Shown: positions 37,456 to 48,400 of the stretch, in pieces
Layout: each line of letters opens with the position of its first letter
How positions within the stretch are numbered: the stretch's first letter is position 1
NCBI GenBank assembly: GCA_037783545.1
Contig: JBBELK010000369.1
Coordinates: 1,116,001-1,180,000, forward strand
Origin: Henricia sp. BOLD:AAB3569
Taxonomy: Eukaryota > Echinodermata > Asteroidea > Spinulosida > Echinasteridae
Length of the DNA: 64,000 bases
Direction: 5' to 3'
The notes under the pieces: generated by a model
Told to the model about the DNA's origin: nothing
What the model saw: only the letters and a program-made list of their open reading frames with translations
Database searches by the model: none
Made by a program: the position numbers and the translations under genes

Positions 37456-38147
37456 TATTAGTTTGAAACAAAACAAATTCTGCAATGATTGCCAAAAGTT
37501 AAAAAGAAACATGTTACGCATCCGTTTCTGAAACAAATTATGTTAACTGCCTTTAATATTTATTTTATAGGAGCACATGATGGTGAAATGTTGAATTCTC
37601 TGGGACATATTTGGTGGTAATTACAATCAAGTTTTATAAAAAGATTCTAACTTCATTCTTTGAAAATGAAAGTTAACAAATTGGACATACATGTAATCTT
37701 TGAATAGACGAATTTCACATTAGCCCGTTCTGCGCACTTCCGCATTGAAGCGGGCAGTACGCATGCGCTACAAGTACAGTTATTGTACAGTGACTGAGTG
37801 TGTGCTGTTCTGCATGGCATGTTGGACTGATTGTGCATTCACATGCGTACATTAGTTCGCTTTCGAGTTTGATAAAGAGGCGCTCCGTGTTAAGCTACGC
37901 AAGTGCACAGATGGGCTTAAATTTGTTAATTTGGTATACATTTATAGTTCAGTTCAGTTCGGCTATGGACATCCATTCTAAAAAAAGGTCTTTTATACAG
38001 TAGGTTAAAATTCTATATGTTACACCTTTTAAAAAATTGGTAACTGATTCAAAATTGGTGCAATTCACCAAGTAAAATGTACATCTCTTGAGGTTAATTT
38101 TAAAATGAAATTATCTTGTAGAATTTACTGCAGTTGCGAAGTACACA

Positions 38148-38195
38148 TCAACCAATACCAGGCATTATGTAGGCAATGTTGTCAAGTGTTGAACC
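38148..38195 (-). CDS. HMGXB4: HMGXB4 last exon (16 codons)
   Basis: Acceptor TTTCCATACAG on the minus strand. It reads [15 protein letters not shown] and a TGA stop. This closely matches the end of vertebrate HMGXB4 ([11 protein letters not shown]), which makes this short exon credible. Confidence 0.85.
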   Translation of the reverse strand, partial: GSTLDNIAYIMPGIG

Positions 38196-41100
38196 CTGTA
38201 TGGAAAACGGGAAAAAAAATAACTGCTTTTAAAAGATCTGCATCCAAAGTCATGTAACCTTAAATTGCATATGTCCGCTTGTGCAACATTTTATTGTGTA
38301 AGACGCTGTCAAAAGTTGTCAACATTTTCACGGTTCTACAGAGCGTAGGAAGGGGGTCGAAGGCTGCATAGGACTTTACATGCACTGTAAAATGTTGACA
38401 TTTCATGGTAGTGACAAAAATGTTGATAAGTAGTGTTTCGGGGGGAGGGAGGGGGTCTTGAAAAATACTACTCTCTGTAGAACTCTGAAAATGTTGAAAA
38501 CTCTGGACTGCCCAACAAATTTGTGACAATTTCTTGCTGAATGGAATTTAACAAGAACACGCTAAAAACTCGTAGCGTGCTCGGGTGGGATTGGAACCCA
38601 CAACTACCAAGAAGTTTCCCAAGTTAGTACTTACGATCGACTCCTTTGAGATACTGTTAAGCTGAGGTACCTGCCTGGTGAGCGATATGAGGGGAGCCAA
38701 TGCACACAGCGTTGAATCTAGCAGAACAGAAAGGCTTCCGTGAACTTCAACTTGACCCTGGAGGGCAAAGGTCACAGAGGTGAGAGGAAATTTATGTAAA
38801 AACTGAAAATTGGAGCATGGCGACATAAAATAAACATCATGGGGTCACTCTTGTGTGCTATGCTATGTGCTATGCTATGCCAGCTTAATTACATTGATGC
38901 ACACTTTCATCATCATCATTGGTGTTGACCAGCGGAAGCGTACTGTGCACTTATGGGGCTTCGGAGCCACGCATTTAGCTCATTCTTGCGATAGAGCATA
39001 CGTCTCAACTGTCCTTTGTCCATATCGAGCTCTCGGCTTAGCTCTCTCCACTGATTTCGTGACCTGCTTTGCTCAGAGCCAGTGAATAGCCACTGTTTGA
39101 GTTCGCTTGAATTTGGGCTGTCCATAACGTTCGTACGTAATGCCGACTTTATAGAACCTCCTCCCCCTGTACGCATTTTTTAACTGGTACTTAATTCAAA
39201 ATTTTTGAATTTCTTTTCAAAATGTCAGGCATTTTTACCACATGGTTCTGCAGCCTGTCTCCAACCAACATCAACGATTCACCAAGCAACTTCAGATGAG
39301 CCGCGCAATCAATGGGCTCGGTCCTGACTGGGAAATGCCGCGCAGGGGATCGCGACGTCCCACGGCTACCCGCGCCGCTGGACGACCCCGACCTGCGTAG
39401 TTTCTGCTTGGATAGGCTGGGCACATTCTTGTGTTTGATACTTTGCTGTCGCTGTTTGCTCTGCCAGGCCAGTTTCTCCTTGTCAGGGAGTTGTTGCCAT
39501 AGTGTGCCCATCATTTTACTGATGCCGGAAAAATCTATGAAGAACGAACATAAAAAAGGCAAGCTTTAAAGATTACAGGATTGGAAAACTGTTACAAACG
39601 ACATTATCTCCATGTGTGATTGAGGATGTGTATGATAAAAACCAACCTGTGTATAAGTCAGCTCAGTGCCTCATCTACGTTCCAAGAAAACAATGAAAAA
39701 CTGTGGCCATGCTTTCAAGAAATTGTGCAAAGCCACTGTCCTATTTAGGCTGGTTCTCTGTATGGAAAACAGAGCCATAATACCATTGTAGTCAGGGGCC
39801 TAGTTTCAATCACATAAGGGCATCCTTTAAAAAAAATACATGTGCACACGCATTTATAGAATTGTTTTGTAAAAAGATAGCATTTCAGACAGAATCATTG
39901 CATTGGACAGTTGAAACTCCTATATTTGAGTAGGTTTTTTTTGTCAAATGGCGAATGAAATTTTTGGACATTGCATTGCTTTAAAGTCTTGAATTCTATA
40001 AATTTATGGGCATACCTACCTAAGTCTGGATGCCGCGCCACTACACTACGCCTTGTATAACGGCACCATAACATGTATGCGGAAAGGGGTTTTTTCTCCT
40101 GTTGAAACAAAAAAACCTGTTTATTAAATCGTGAGTTCTACTACAGATTGGTACTGGAAGTGCTGTAAACATTACTACCCCTGCTCAACAGACTTGGCTA
40201 TTTACTCCTTAAAGGCAGTATACATTATTGGTAATCTCGAAAATCAGAAATGTTCACAGATTTACGCCTAACTTACACAATATAAACATGATGACCGTAG
40301 AAAACTTCCCCTGAAATGGTTTTGTCTGAAGTGCTATAGTCTTTGAGAAATGAGTAAAACAATTAGTTTTCGTCTCATGAGACGAAAATTCAATTCGCCC
40401 CAAAACCATTTCGCCCAAGTGCCATTTCCCCCCAAATTACTTCGTCCAAACACTACATCGCCCAAATGCCACTTCGCCCCAAAACCACTTCGTGTACAGG
40501 CCGTGGTTCAAGGCGAAATGGTTCAGGGCAAAGTGGTTTTGGGGCGAAATGACTGCAAACCCTTTTTTGACTGTTTTCTCAAAGGTTAGATGAAGTACAG
40601 AGCTGGTTTTTGCTCAGGTTGGTTTTAATCATGCATATCTTCAGTCACACAGGGGGATAAAACCATTTGTAACACTTTACCAATCATGTATACTATCTTT
40701 AAGATACTCCCAGGGTTGCTCAATTTGAGACAAAATAGCTTGCTGAAAGACATAAAAACACCATGTCAAAGAATTTTTCACGAATGCATGTCTACATCGA
40801 CAGCTTATTTGCAAAACTGACATCAGTTCAAGACACTTTTCTTTAGGCAATGTTGAAACAAATATTTTTGGAAAATAAAAGAAAATATTTGACCTTGTTT
40901 GCAGAGCCTTTTCCCTTTGCTTCCTTCTTGAGCATTTTTTTCAATTTCTTCTTTCTATCCTTGTCAGATCTCTTGCTGGATTTTTTCTTCATTTTTCCGT
41001 GACCACCAAACGAGCCTAATCCGGACAGACCCATGAAGTTTGCGTCGTCGGAAGAAAACGACAGCCCCGTTATGTCACTCCCAGCCATGAAGAAGCTTTC

Positions 41101-42857
41101 GTCGTCTAGCGAGGGTACAGAAGCGCTCTTAAGATCCAAACTGACTTGTTGAGAGAGGGCGGTATTGTCAAATTGACCGAACATGTGCGATGCCGTCACA
41201 GGATCCAAACCTATGTTGCGACCAGATTTCTTAATACCAGTATTGATAAACTTTGCCTTAGACTTTTCCTTGCTTTTGTGTTTCTTACTCCTGTGAGGTG
41301 GACTCAAATCGCTGGAACTCTTCTTTTTCTTTGCGGATTTATCTTTCTTAGGCGATTCATCGATGACTAAGTCTTCGATTGACTCGCTCGGGGAGAGTAA
41401 GTTAAACTTGGCCGCCGTTTTGTCAACTTTACTCTTCTTCTTTTTGTCTTTCTCTTTCGATGAATCAGAGGACTGTTTGTTTGACTCGTCCGGTGTTTTT
41501 GACTTTGTCTTACTTTTGCTTTCATTTTTCGGTTGCTCCGACTTGCTTGGAGTTTTCGGGGATGATTTTGCAGAACTTTTAGTTGTTACATCACTCGAAG
41601 ACTCTACTTTTGGTGTGGATTTACTCCCTTGTCCCGATTTCTCTTTCGATGTTTTTGGATCATCTGGTTGCGGAATCTTTCTTCGCTTGTTGCCTTTGCT
41701 AGAATCGGGGGTATCTCGATCTGACGCTTTGTCCGGAGTGTCTTCGCGCTTTCGTTTCTTAGACTGTCCTACCAAGACTTTATCACCGTCCACCCTTAAG
41801 ACCTGACCCCCAAACACTAACTTCGCTTTTACATGCTCCTCTTTGTCCTTCGAAGACAATCTCCCGGATTTTTCCCTGGACGGCGTCTTTTTGTTCTCGG
41901 AACTACTGCTCGCTTCTGGCTCCGAAATGCTTTTGTCTTTTGGAGATAGAATCAACTTCAATTTAATTCCCTCCTCCTTGGTGGAGGCACTCGCATCTTC
42001 CCGGATAGTTATCGGAGGCGGGACTTTCTGTCGTGACTTTTTAGAGCTCCTGGAAGCTGCCGGCTTCTCCGATACTCTTTCTCCTTTTTCCTCGAGTTCC
42101 GGTTTAGGCAAGGGTTTAATTTTAATGGTTTGCTGTCGTTTGCCCTTATTCACCACGTGAAGCAGCTGGCTCTCCTCTTCAACCTTCTGACCGGAGTTTC
42201 TTTTCGGCTTTGCGGATGTGATCGTCCACAAATCACCCGAGTCTTTCTTGCTGCTCTTCTCATGGTGTAGGGACAAAACGTTTAACCTCTGTGGCTCTGG
42301 AGGCGGCGTTTTAACATTTTTCTCGGCTTCGGCAAGTTTAGCTGATTTTCTTCGGTTGCGACTTGGGCGCCCAGCCTGTTCTTCTGTGGATTTTAAAAGG
42401 CAGCAAAATTAAATAAACTCTTGTTCTCCAAGGGTAGATAACCTTAATTATTTTAATTACTTCACGAATTGACAAGGAAAAAACTTACTCAAAGTGTTAA
42501 TAGCAATGGTAAAAAACACCACTCAAATTTATTTCTTCCTAAGATACTTTCTGTAAGAAATGAAAAATGTGTGCATACATTTTTTTTACCATTCACTCAA
42601 CTCAAAAACCATGCATGGATTTTAAAGGTTTTCTATTTAGCTAGTTTACCAACATTATTCTATTTCTAGGAATCCGTGTCAATTTGCAAATGACACATTC
42701 TGCTTTTTTCCTAAAACACAAAACAATTTTGTCAGCTTAATAACCCACCTTGTGACAAATCTTCAGACGTTTTTGTTTCTCGTTCCAATAACTTAGACTT
42801 TTCAAGTTGAGCCTCTGAAGGGGCAGTTCGTTTCCTCTTTTTACTTCGACTTGACAT
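38148..42857 (-). CDS. HMGXB4: HMGXB4-like HMG-box protein, six coding exons, complete
   Basis: Six minus-strand exons (42857-42749, 42383-40894, 40098-40020, 39534-39239, 38757-38635, 38195-38148) join in frame to about 714 residues; human HMGXB4 is about 600. The protein starts [20 protein letters not shown], has a Lys/Ser-rich half, an HMG box ([20 protein letters not shown] to [17 protein letters not shown]) and a conserved end ([18 protein letters not shown], then [10 protein letters not shown]). HMGXB4 (HMG2L1) is a nuclear protein linked in vertebrates to chromatin remodelling (NURF) and to dampening Wnt signalling. The gene is tail-to-tail with CPLANE1 and about 2 kb head-to-head from the receptor gene. 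Confidence 0.9.
38302..38513. mobile_element. R1 fold-back MITE, copy 5
   Basis: CGCTGTCAAAAGTTGTCAAC and AATGTTGAAAACTCTGGACT ends with the full body. It lies in the last HMGXB4 intron. Confidence 0.85.
38635..38757 (-). CDS. HMGXB4: HMGXB4 exon 5
   Basis: Acceptor TGCCCTCCAG and donor TCGATC|GTAAGTAC. It reads [40 protein letters not shown], the conserved C-terminal region. Phase 0 on both sides. Confidence 0.9.
39239..39534 (-). CDS. HMGXB4: HMGXB4 exon 4 (second half of HMG box)
   Basis: Acceptor GTTCTTCATAG and donor CATGTG|GTAAAA. It reads [20 protein letters not shown] and [15 protein letters not shown], a Ser/Arg linker, then [20 protein letters not shown]. It enters in phase 1 to give HPDLDFSGISK. 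Confidence 0.9.
39579..39925 (+). repeat. Dispersed repeat family R3, direct copy
   Basis: ACATTATCTCCATGTGTGAT, AACCAACCTGTGTATAAGTC and CACTGTCCTATTTAGGCTGG. It lies in HMGXB4 intron 3. Confidence 0.8.
40020..40098 (-). CDS. HMGXB4: HMGXB4 exon 3 (first half of HMG box)
   Basis: Acceptor TTTCAACAG and donor TTAG|GTAGGT. It reads [20 protein letters not shown] and ARHPDL. Pro, Ser and Tyr in KPLSAYMLW match helix 1 of HMG boxes. Confidence 0.9.
40397..40551. repeat. Inverted repeat rich in TTCGCCCCAAAACCA
   Basis: TTCGCCCCAAAACCATTTCG on the left and GTGGTTTTGGGGCGAAATG on the right, with degenerate TTCGCCCAAATGCCAC units between. Confidence 0.75.
40565..40705 (-). repeat. R3 fragment, inverted
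   Basis: GGTTGGTTTTAATCATGCAT and AGTCACACAGGGGGATAAAA are diverged R3 sequence. Confidence 0.65.
40894..42383 (-). CDS. HMGXB4: HMGXB4 exon 2 (Lys/Ser-rich)
   Basis: Acceptor TTAAAATCCACAG and a weak donor AACAAG|GTCAAAT. The frame is open for 496 codons: [19 protein letters not shown], then highly charged [20 protein letters not shown] stretches, and a small ordered island ([37 protein letters not shown]). The basic runs are likely nuclear localisation signals. The donor is confirmed only by phase and by the fit to the HMG-box exon. Confidence 0.85.
42465..42690 (+). repeat. R5 repeat copy
   Basis: TAATAGCAATGGTAAAAAAC, ACCATTCACTCAACTC and AACCATGCATGGATTTT. It lies in HMGXB4 intron 1. 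Confidence 0.7.
42749..42857 (-). CDS. HMGXB4: HMGXB4 exon 1 with start codon
   Basis: ATG (plus CAT at 42855-42857) opens [20 protein letters not shown] and [14 protein letters not shown]. Donor CACAAG|GTGGGT, phase 1. The basic N-terminus resembles the vertebrate start region in composition. Confidence 0.8.
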
Positions 42858-43524
42858 GGCGTGACTTTTTACTTAATTTGTCTTCTGCTCTTTGTCGTCC
42901 GAGTCTCTGTGTCAAAAGTTACGGGTTGAATTTATTGTTAAATACGCTGAGATAAATGCCATAGTTACAGTAACACTAACAGTAATGCACCGTCTTATCA
43001 ATTGTTTCTACCTCCTCCCCCCGACGCTGCCCCACCCCTTAGTGCTGTAGGTGGGGATTTGTAATTGCCAATTGGTAATTTTTGCCTCGGCCCAGGGGTG
43101 GGGATTTTCTTACTAAAAAAGTGGGATAGCCCAGGCGGCAATTGATAGGTGCATAATGTATTCATCAACCCATGCTATTTTTACGGCACTAAACTCTCGA
43201 ACGAGAAGGAAAACGTGAAAGAATTCGATTTGCGCGCGTTGAACAAAAAGATTGTGTTTATTAGCCATTATTTTAACTATATTCCAGCAATTTTAATACA
43301 ACAAATCAGTACAAAAAGACTTTTTTAGATACACCCACAAACACACCTTTATCCAAAACACTCTCAAATTTCGAAAACTGCCGGTAAAACTGCTCTAAAA
43401 TGCAAGTTTATCTTCTTCGTGAGTTTTTAAGAACCGCTCGGACGGACGCCATGACCAATTATGAAGAGCGCCACCACGTGATGGTATATTTCCATTCTGA
43501 CCATTGGCATTACAACAGAAAACG

Positions 43525-43620
43525 TCATCTTTTGTGTGTTATCAAGGTTACTGGGTCTGCACTAAAACCAATGTTCTTTGAAGATAAGCATCTAAGTTTA
43601 CGTCACACTTTGGTACTCTG
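43525..43620. mobile_element. MITE of the TTACTGGGTCTGCACTAAAACCA family, deleted copy
   Basis: ACGTCATCTTTTGTGTGTTA, TCAAGGTTACTGGGTC and TTTACGTCACACTTTGG match both ends of 16317-16457; the centre is shortened. Confidence 0.7.
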
Positions 43621-43744
43621 TGGCTGCCCCAAAACTTGAGATTGATCAACTATTTTTGCCACAAAAAAAATGTAAGATAGAAGTTATTCCAACTGTTTAG
43701 TGTTTGCATGGAGGACCTCCATGGTGTTTGTAATGATTCCGCTA

Positions 43745-44264
43745 GACTGGTTCCCGTCCACATATTCCACATAAGAGAATATACAGGTAAAGGGCGCTTC
43801 ATCCTGATCTGTGATTGGTCGTCTTTGCGCGTGCGCATTGTGTGCTTTATATTTAAAAATTGGCGAACCTTTTTGCTTAGCTTTGGGCAATGTACTTTAT
43901 TTACATTTGGATATGTTCGACACGCACGGCCGGGTTACAAATGTCAATGCAAAATATACGCACAAAGTTTACTAAAACAAATAATATTAATAACCACGTG
44001 ACCACGGGCAGATTTCTGCCCGTCATGGCCGCCCTTTACCGATCCATATATTTTCGCAATAAGCGATAGGATCGGGAACCACTCTATGATTCCACACGAT
44101 AGAAAACGACAATAAATTAAAGACAAATTTATGCGTGTGCGTACGCATTTTTTTTTACAAGGGCGCCCTCTTGTGAATGAAGGCCCTGACTAGACCCTAG
44201 ATTGGTTCCCGATCCCTATAGATTGGTTCGCTTATTGTGTGGAATATGTGGACGGGAACCAGTC
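43745..44264. mobile_element. Fold-back element (GACTGGTTCCCGTCCACATA ends) at TA
   Basis: Left GACTGGTTCCCGTCCACATA and right TATGTGGACGGGAACCAGTC are exact inverses flanked by TA. The middle carries an R3 fragment (44139 onward) and further GGGAACC motifs, so it is composite. Confidence 0.85.
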
Positions 44265-44370
44265 TAACTAGACCCCTGACTACTGTGGTATAATGGCTCT
44301 GCTTTCTATGCAGTATAGCCAGGGAACCAACCTAAATAGGGCGGTGGCTTTGCACAATTTCTCGAAGAAA
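44139..44370 (-). repeat. R3 fragment, inverted
   Basis: GGTATAATGGCTCTGCTTTC, TATAGCCAGGGAACCAACCT and GGCTTTGCACAATTTCTCGA are R3 sequence; it is interrupted by the right end of the fold-back element. Confidence 0.7.
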
Positions 44371-44939
44371 CCCTTTGCAGGTGACCACCGAGTTTGCGCG
44401 CGACGACAGCCAATCACGTTTTAGAAGGACACTGCCCCTGAAGATTCCGCACAGTGGATATAGCGCATTCAAAGGCGTTCCCGAAACAGGTGAATGATTG
44501 GATTTCAAGCTTTGACGCAACGCTTACCGCACGCGTGTACCTGCCGTTTGACAATGCCTAGAACCATACTTGCTTGTATTATGCGAGGGATAAATAAAAT
44601 TAACCTGAATCTGTAAAGTTGGAGCCGAAACTAGATGTTTGCTGTGTAGATTCAAAGCTAACGAGACTACCAAAACCATCGTCGAAGCTGACGTTTCGAA
44701 AACATCCAAACAATTGGTTTGCACGACATCGCGTAATTTGCTCAAACACTATAAATTGTACCCACGCGAGTTGATAAGCCACATTTACTGCTACGGCACG
44801 TGTATGCAAAGTATCAGGTTGAAAACGATAAGGTTTGTTTCACGTTCTCGTTTCTCAAGTGCTTGTCATTCAGGCTGAGCTAGCTATAGGCCTATATGGG
44901 TTTTCTTTGTGATGGTTGAAAGTCCTGCTTTGAATTGCG

Positions 44940-45470
44940 ATGGAATTGTTGTGGATGTTGCTTGTATCTATGCACACTTATTTACACATTGTATCAACCG
45001 CTCATTTGCCGAATTCCACACTTACAACACACATACTTCAAACAGACAGCGCACAAGTCGACGGCCAACCAACATCTTTTACGGGCACAGAAGAAGAAGA
45101 AAATGAAATGGGTAACATTCCAACAACATCTCGAACAATTTTTACCCAAGAAGGCACTGAATTGTCACCAAAAGCAACCAATTTGCCACCGGAAAGTTTC
45201 ACACCGACTTCAGAACCACTCGGCGTGACTGGCCGGCAACATCCCACCGTGGCTGCCCCGTTGCCCAATTCGACCGACACGGTGAATCGCAACTCATCCT
45301 CGGAGTCTTCGGACAAGATTCCCATCTACCTAGGAGGGTACTTCAGTTTCGGTGGGGGTTGGGAGGGCAGCGGAATGCTGCCTGCTTGCCAGATGGCACT
45401 GGACCACATCAACCAGAGACATGATATTCTTCCGGGCTACGAGTTGAAAATGGTTTGGAACGACACACGG
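44940..45470 (+). CDS. GABA-B-like receptor exon 1
   Basis: The ATG at 44940 is preceded in frame by a TGA at 44931, so it is the first possible start in this frame. 177 codons: signal peptide, Thr/Ser/Pro/Glu-rich stalk with N-glycosylation sites (NST, NRNSSSES), then the first strand and helix of the flytrap lobe. Donor CACACGG|GTGAGT, phase 0. Confidence 0.88.
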
Positions 45471-48400
45471 GTGAGTAGATAAATAGTCTTGTGTTTTGTT
45501 TTAGTTTCACAAAACGTGGCCGATTTGTTTTGGGTATAGAATTAATAAGTCACAAATTAGCGTCAGCAAGGACAGCCATTTTGCAGCAAATGGAACTCTT
45601 TCCACGCGTGAGTTCGTGTGCGCGTACGCGTCGCATGAAAAAGTAGTGAAAACATTTGTGACAAAAGATAATCCCTTCCATTGTTCCGCCATTGTGTCTC
45701 GAACATCCAAGGAATTGTTTTCGGTGTGCGGTAAATGGTATCTTTGACTAATGGCAGAACATCTGCCCAGTGTACCAGAGGTCTCGGATTCAAATTCAGA
45801 TGGGAACAATATCAATTTCCTCTTGAGCCTATAGCAACAGTTTTAAAGGTTAGTTTCTGTCATTTTGAACAAAAAGTGCACCTATATGAGGTCAGATCAT
45901 ACGCATGAGGTCTATTCGTTGAATGACAAGACGTGTTAATTTAAAACTGTTTTCATTTTAACTTGGGCATCCTTATGCATGTCACATTTCTACTCAGCAA
46001 CCGGATTTTTGCCTAAAATCAGGCTTTATGCTTTTTTTTAAATATCCGCATAGCTCAGCTGTTGAGGAAAACACTATACATTGTAATCAGCGAAAGACGA
46101 ATTTTGGTGCACTTACGAAAATGAAACCGCTCGTGGCGCAGATACCTCTGGGATCTATCTAGAAAATTTGTTAGAAATCAGAAATGAAATGTGAACAATG
46201 ACAGAAAAGATTAAAGCAAAGGTGTTCTAAAGCCGAACAAGATCGTTCGATATGGAATTACTTTTAAAGGCACAGGCTCGTCAGCAATGCGCGCCCGTCA
46301 AATTCGTGCTTGAAACACGCTTGAAATACTGCGTATTGCGTGGCACACATTTGGCGGGCGCGCATTGCTGACGAGCCTGTGCCTTTAAGCCTTTACATGA
46401 ATATAACACGCAGAAAATGGTTTCTTGCAAATTAGTGAGTGAACCTGTAAGCGTACATATACGTGTACAAACCACAGGTACAAACCAACTGTATAATGAA
46501 ACGAAGCACCTGATTGGTGTAGACACGTGCGCGCGCGTATCGCGTGTCATCTGCACGCGCAACGCGCTTCATCCCACCAATCAGGATGCCTTTTATTTGC
46601 TCTTTTCGAGGCTACATAATAAATAAACTGGTTCACGTTATACGCTCCATTACCAGTCAAAGTGCCTGCTCGCGAAATCGAGTGCCTCGCTCCTTCGTGT
46701 TTCGTGAGTAAAGAAACACGGGGAAATGGTTGGCATATTGTGAATAAAACCGTGCACAGTGAGTTGAACAAACAAAACCTATAAGATGTCTGATGTGTAT
46801 ATTTATTGTGGACCTAAATGATGTATAACGAGAGCGCGTGTAAAGGCAAATTCGTCTAGTTCATACGTGTATGTGTTGGTGTTTAAAAGGCCTTCAATTT
46901 AAAGACAAGTCATGTACTCAAGATATTTCTTTTGCAAAGAAAACGGACAAATAAAATTGAGAACGAAAACGTCGCTAAGCGTCTTTGTTGTCCCAACATA
47001 TACACTCTTTTCCAAATTTCCAATGTTCCCGGAAAAATAGATACGATACAATTTAATTTGGAGCTGATTTTTTATATTTTTTTATATTTTAATATTGCCA
47101 CCAAAAACGACAAAAACCGAAACCCAACTCAGAAACGAGAATTAATTCTTGATGCCGCACGTTTTTCGAGATTCGATACTACACTTGGTTAAGCGAGAGG
47201 TCATGGGTTCGAATCCTTGCTAAGCTAAGATGCACTACATGTATTGTTCTCACTCAACAATGTGCACAAAGTGCTCCTTTGGCACTCTGCGCCAAGTGCG
47301 TACGCGACGCGTTGCGCGTACTACTGATACGCGCAACGCGATGCATTGCACCAATGAGGTGCCTCTGACCAAACAAGTGTACATTATGCGTGAGTTGTCT
47401 ATGTCGTCTGCACGAAGCATATATTCATTAAATTTGCGACGCCAGACGGATTTTTATACCCGTGGGATACTAGTTCCTTTATTTAATCATTTACCATTTT
47501 CAAGTGAATGCATACTATACTTTCAATAAGTGTGCCTAACATTGACTGTTTTCCAAAAATATTGTAGTTTATATATTTAGGGATTCCATTAACTCGATAA
47601 TGATTTAACCAGTGCCCCAGAATTTGTGACATGACGTAAAAAGAGAAACATAGGGTATAATAGCCTTTGAAACCATTCGAGTAGCGTAGCTACGACTCGA
47701 ACACTGTAAAAACAAATTGCTAAACAGCTTTATGAAATTGGCCCCTGGACACTGTGTCTAAAGTAAAAAGCATGCATGCAGTTTAAATATGTCCATAGTT
47801 GTTTTTACCCAACCTGGATTTAAAGGCCCTATGTATCATGTGCAAGATAAAGCTTTTTACAGATTCGTGGAATAAGAGTGTAACATATCTAAGGAAGAAT
47901 GTTGGTAAACTAGCCTGAAGAAAATTTAGCTACTTAGATGCATCAATGCTTCAGAAAACCTTGAAAATCTATATAGTTTTTGTACAAGTGAATAGTAATT
48001 TTGTTTAGAAAACCACCTTCGGTTGCCAATTTCCAGCATGAAATACCATTTTGGACGGAAATAAATTCATGCAGTGTTTGTTACCATTGCTATCAACACT
48101 TTGAGTGAGATTTTGAAAAACAAAATTGGGTCATTGCAAATGATACAATAGGCCTTTAAGGCCAATTTTAACAGTTTTTTAATCATGTAATCTGTCTTTA
48201 AATTTAAACGGAGAAGCAGTGCGCAGTATAAGGGGCGTTCGATATGCTTACACCGTGTAACACCAACTTACACCGGAACGTTCTTTTAGCCATCACGTGA
48301 TACACAAGTCTGCCCGGTGGCAGCCACCACTGTCCGAGCTCGTGGGCGGGTCACCTAATAACCGTGAGTATAGTAAAACATGGCGGACAGTTTGGAATCG

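Larger units (their letters stand above)
42858..44939. other. Intergenic region between two divergent genes
   Basis: HMGXB4 reads left and the GABA-B-like gene reads right, so both promoters should lie here. Besides two MITE-type elements (43525-43620 and 43745-44264) and an R3 fragment, I see no clear TATA box or gene. Confidence 0.5.

Noticed and set aside
41363-42160. Plus-strand Leu/Phe/Ser-rich frames as membrane proteins
   Set aside because: They are the antisense of the Lys/Ser-rich HMGXB4 exon 2, which naturally gives hydrophobic reverse frames.
43400-43639. Short plus-strand frame upstream of the receptor as an alternative first exon
   Set aside because: It overlaps a MITE copy and lacks a signal peptide or a matching donor.
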